This document shows, one piece after another, positions 5,955 through 7,800 of a DNA stretch of 7,800 bases. Within the stretch, counting starts at the first letter, position 1, and every line of letters begins with the position of its first letter. The notes under the pieces are model-generated. The model searched no databases. It had not been told where the DNA came from and saw nothing but the letters and a program-made list of their open reading frames with translations. The position numbers were made by a program, and so were the translations under genes. This DNA is from Mucilaginibacter sp. UBA4741 (lineage in GTDB: Bacteria > Bacteroidota > Bacteroidia > Sphingobacteriales > Sphingobacteriaceae), in contig DHIR01000008.1 of assembly GCA_002403905.1 (NCBI GenBank), positions 1 to 7,800 of the forward strand, written 5' to 3'.

Positions 5955-7195
5955 AAAATTATCCGGAAGGTGTGAAAAGATGCCTCAAAACTATAACTAA
6001 GCCTGTAATGATATTGGCTGCAAATATTTTTAGCTATGGTTAACCCCAGGCCGGTACCATCAGAGTTTTTGCCTTTTTTAAATCGTTCGAAGATCTCCTC
6101 GCTATTCAATGGGTCGCGATCGCCGGTGTTTTGGAATATTAATTCTTTGTCTGTTAGTTTAATATACAGTTTGCCATTGATGGGGTTGTGCTTTATGGCA
6201 TTATTAAATAGATTATTTATCAATATTTCAATTAGGTATTTGCTGGCGGTGATTTCTTTATCCTCCAATAAATGTATTAACTCTATGCCCTTGTTTTGAG
6301 TTAACTCCTGCAATTGATGTTCTTTTTCCAAAATGACATCCTTTAAATTAAAAGTAGCAATATCTTGTATCAGATCATTATCAATTTTAACTAATAGCAA
6401 AAGTGATTGATTTAAGCGCGATAGTTTATTAGTTGCCGCATAAATATCATTTATCTGTTCAAACTGTTCGGCCTTTAGTTTTTCATCCTGTATAAGTGTA
6501 TCTAATTTTGATGTTATTACAGCAATAGGAGTAAGCATTTCGTGAGATGCGTTTTCTGTAAAAGTTTTAAGATTTTGATAATCTGTTTTAACTCTTGCAG
6601 ACATGGATGTTACAGCATCATTTAACTGTAGGAACTCATCAATATTAGTAGTGGGTAAATTGGTATGATTGCTATCGGCTATATTAAATGCTTTTAACTG
6701 TTGTAAAATGTGGTAAAAAGGTTTCCATAAACCGCTAAATATATATCGGTTTGTTAGCGCTAATATCAATAGTAATATTACCGTTAATAAAACAGTAATG
6801 CCAATTATTAGTTGCGTTAAATGCTCTGAAGCTTCTTTTGATTCAACAATGGTTAGTATATAATGATCTTCTTTAACATCTACCAAAGTTTTAATAGCTC
6901 GGCCGGGTTCAATTTTATTACCCCGGTTTTTATGATAGGGTGTATCAATAAAAAGTATTTTAAAAGTGGTTATATTAGTTTTAGTAAAAGTAGTTTGGTC
7001 ACCCTCGAACAGTTTAGGTAGTTGTTGATGAAGATTTATATATTCTTCTACCTCACCTGTTTCACCTAACAGATCATGGTCAAGTTGCTTGTTAACTATA
7101 TAATTTATAGCTGCATAATAAGCACAGCCGGCAATAAACAATACTATAAAAGTAATTACCAGGGTTGCTTTATTGTATTGGGCCGCTAACTTCAT
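5951..7195 (-). CDS. Sensor histidine kinase, membrane-bound, HAMP-like linker, HisKA and HATPase
   Basis: A 414-residue kinase that should phosphorylate the adjacent response regulator. TM1 is about 10-32 and TM2 about 127-149, enclosing a periplasmic sensor region of roughly 90 residues (33-125) with no recognised fold. A degenerate HAMP-like linker follows (KP at 158-159, DEF at 186-188). The H-box is ENASHEMLTPIAV at 214-226, with His218 as phosphoacceptor, Glu219 and Pro223. The ATPase domain has an N-box NNLFNNAIKH (327-336), a G1-like NTGDRD (356-361) in place of the usual DxGxG, an F-box-like IFERFKKGK (368-376) and G2 GTGLGLTIAKN (380-390). The catalytic set appears intact. The start lies only 2 bases after the regulator stop (TAA-GA-ATG), so the pair is co-transcribed with the regulator first. 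The region is visibly more A/T-rich than the ABC exporter gene. The 3' end is convergent with and overlaps the glycosyltransferase end. The signal is unknown. Confidence 0.93.
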   Translation of the reverse strand: MKLAAQYNKATLVITFIVLFIAGCAYYAAINYIVNKQLDHDLLGETGEVEEYINLHQQLPKLFEGDQTTFTKTNITTFKILFIDTPYHKNRGNKIEPGRAIKTLVDVKEDHYILTIVESKEASEHLTQLIIGITVLLTVILLLILALTNRYIFSGLWKPFYHILQQLKAFNIADSNHTNLPTTNIDEFLQLNDAVTSMSARVKTDYQNLKTFTENASHEMLTPIAVITSKLDTLIQDEKLKAEQFEQINDIYAATNKLSRLNQSLLLLVKIDNDLIQDIATFNLKDVILEKEHQLQELTQNKGIELIHLLEDKEITASKYLIEILINNLFNNAIKHNPINGKLYIKLTDKELIFQNTGDRDPLNSEEIFERFKKGKNSDGTGLGLTIAKNICSQYHYRLSYSFEASFHTFRIIF

Positions 7196-7197
7196 TC

Positions 7198-7800
7198 TTA
7201 TAAAAATTTATAGCCCACACCGTATATTGCTTTTATATAATCTTTATGCGCAGCCTCCATTATTTTTTTACGGATGTTCTTAATATGGGTATATATAAAA
7301 TCAAAGCTATCAACCAGGTCAATCTCATCACCCCATAAATGTTCGGCAATGGCGTTTTTTGATATCACCTTGCCTTTGTTGGCTATAAAATACAGCAACA
7401 TATCATACTCTTTACGGGTAAGGATTATATTTATGCCATTTACAGTAACCTCATGCCCCAGCAGATCAACGCTTATCAGATCATAAGTTAATAAATTGGT
7501 AGTGTTAAAAGATTTACGGCGGTAAATAGCGTCAATTCTTGCTTTTAATTCGGCCAGGTGGAAGGGCTTGATCAGGTAATCATCAGCACCTAGGTTTAAT
7601 CCCTTTATCTTATTATCTAATGAGTTTCGCGCCGAAATAATGAGTACGCCTTCATTTTTCCCATTGACTTTTAAATGCTCTAATAAAGTAAAGCCTTCAC
7701 CATCGGGTAAACCAATATCCAATAATATACAATCGTATTGGTACATGGATGTTTTGCTGATAGCGCCGGCCAGGTTGCTGCAACTTTCGCATAAAACGCC
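7198..7800 (-). CDS. OmpR/PhoB-family response regulator, N terminus beyond the window
   Basis: A DNA-binding response regulator, partner of the kinase directly downstream. The frame stays open to the window edge: upstream of the internal Met at 7746 it reads GVLCESCSNLAGAISKTS, a typical receiver-domain helix and loop, so that Met is not the start and about 20-25 N-terminal residues (including the acidic Asp pair) are outside. Counting from the first visible codon, the phosphoacceptor Asp28 lies in ILLDIGLPDG (codon 7717-7719); the Ser of IISARN and the Lys of YLIKPF are the other receiver switch residues. The C-terminal winged helix includes LTRKEYDMLLYFIANKGKVISK (recognisable trans-reg-C pattern), HLWGDE, and the ending IRKKI...YGVGYKFL. 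It probably regulates transcription in response to kinase signalling; targets are unknown. The promoter lies outside the window. Confidence 0.95.
   Translation of the reverse strand, partial: GVLCESCSNLAGAISKTSMYQYDCILLDIGLPDGEGFTLLEHLKVNGKNEGVLIISARNSLDNKIKGLNLGADDYLIKPFHLAELKARIDAIYRRKSFNTTNLLTYDLISVDLLGHEVTVNGINIILTRKEYDMLLYFIANKGKVISKNAIAEHLWGDEIDLVDSFDFIYTHIKNIRKKIMEAAHKDYIKAIYGVGYKFL

Noticed and set aside
6036..6299. 87-codon plus-strand open frame inside the kinase
   Set aside because: It is antisense to the conserved HATPase region and has no recognisable features of its own.
7124..7135. Lipobox-like IAGC at residues 21-24 of the kinase
   Set aside because: The segment is the first transmembrane helix of a two-helix sensor kinase with a cytoplasmic catalytic part; a lipoprotein cleavage site is not compatible with this architecture and the match is short.
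1..7800. Search for CRISPR arrays, tRNA/rRNA, insertion sequences, phage or defence genes
   Set aside because: No regularly spaced repeats, no tRNA-like cloverleaf with acceptor end, no transposase or integrase motifs and no nuclease or toxin-antitoxin motifs were seen on either strand.

Overview
The window looks like an ordinary chromosomal segment of a Bacteroidota bacterium, most likely Sphingobacteriaceae (Mucilaginibacter/Pedobacter-like). The reasons are a type IX secretion plug protein (a system confined to this phylum), starts without Shine-Dalgarno sequences, a promoter-like TAnnTTTG-type hexamer just before one gene, and two intergenic palindromic repeats of a style common in these genomes. 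The genus is an inference from style, not from a search.

Layout, left to right: (1) a perfect 24-bp inverted repeat at the left edge (1-68); (2) a plus-strand pair, a T9SS plug-type (DUF5103) protein and an ABC exporter, joined by a one-base TAATG stop/start overlap; (3) an 85-base G/C-rich repeat between convergent genes, which may also end the esterase transcript; (4) a minus-strand secreted esterase-D-like alpha/beta hydrolase; (5) a 154-base divergent intergenic region with weak promoter candidates and a small hairpin; (6) a plus-strand membrane glycosyltransferase of the ArnT/PMT (GT39/GT83-like) type, whose start is best placed at 4290; (7) a minus-strand two-component system, a sensor histidine kinase and an OmpR-family response regulator, the latter running off the right edge. 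The glycosyltransferase and kinase genes converge so tightly that a single TTAA supplies both stop codons.

Functionally the genes share a cell-envelope theme (protein secretion across the outer membrane, export across the inner membrane, periplasmic ester hydrolysis, glycan or lipid glycosylation, and envelope sensing). Only two pairs are convincingly linked by the sequence: plug with ABC exporter, and response regulator with kinase. I do not see a phage, IS element, CRISPR array, RNA gene, toxin-antitoxin pair or defence system. I do not think the window holds an undescribed multi-gene system. The items most worth a second look are the two palindromic repeats, the plug/exporter coupling and the shared stop codons.
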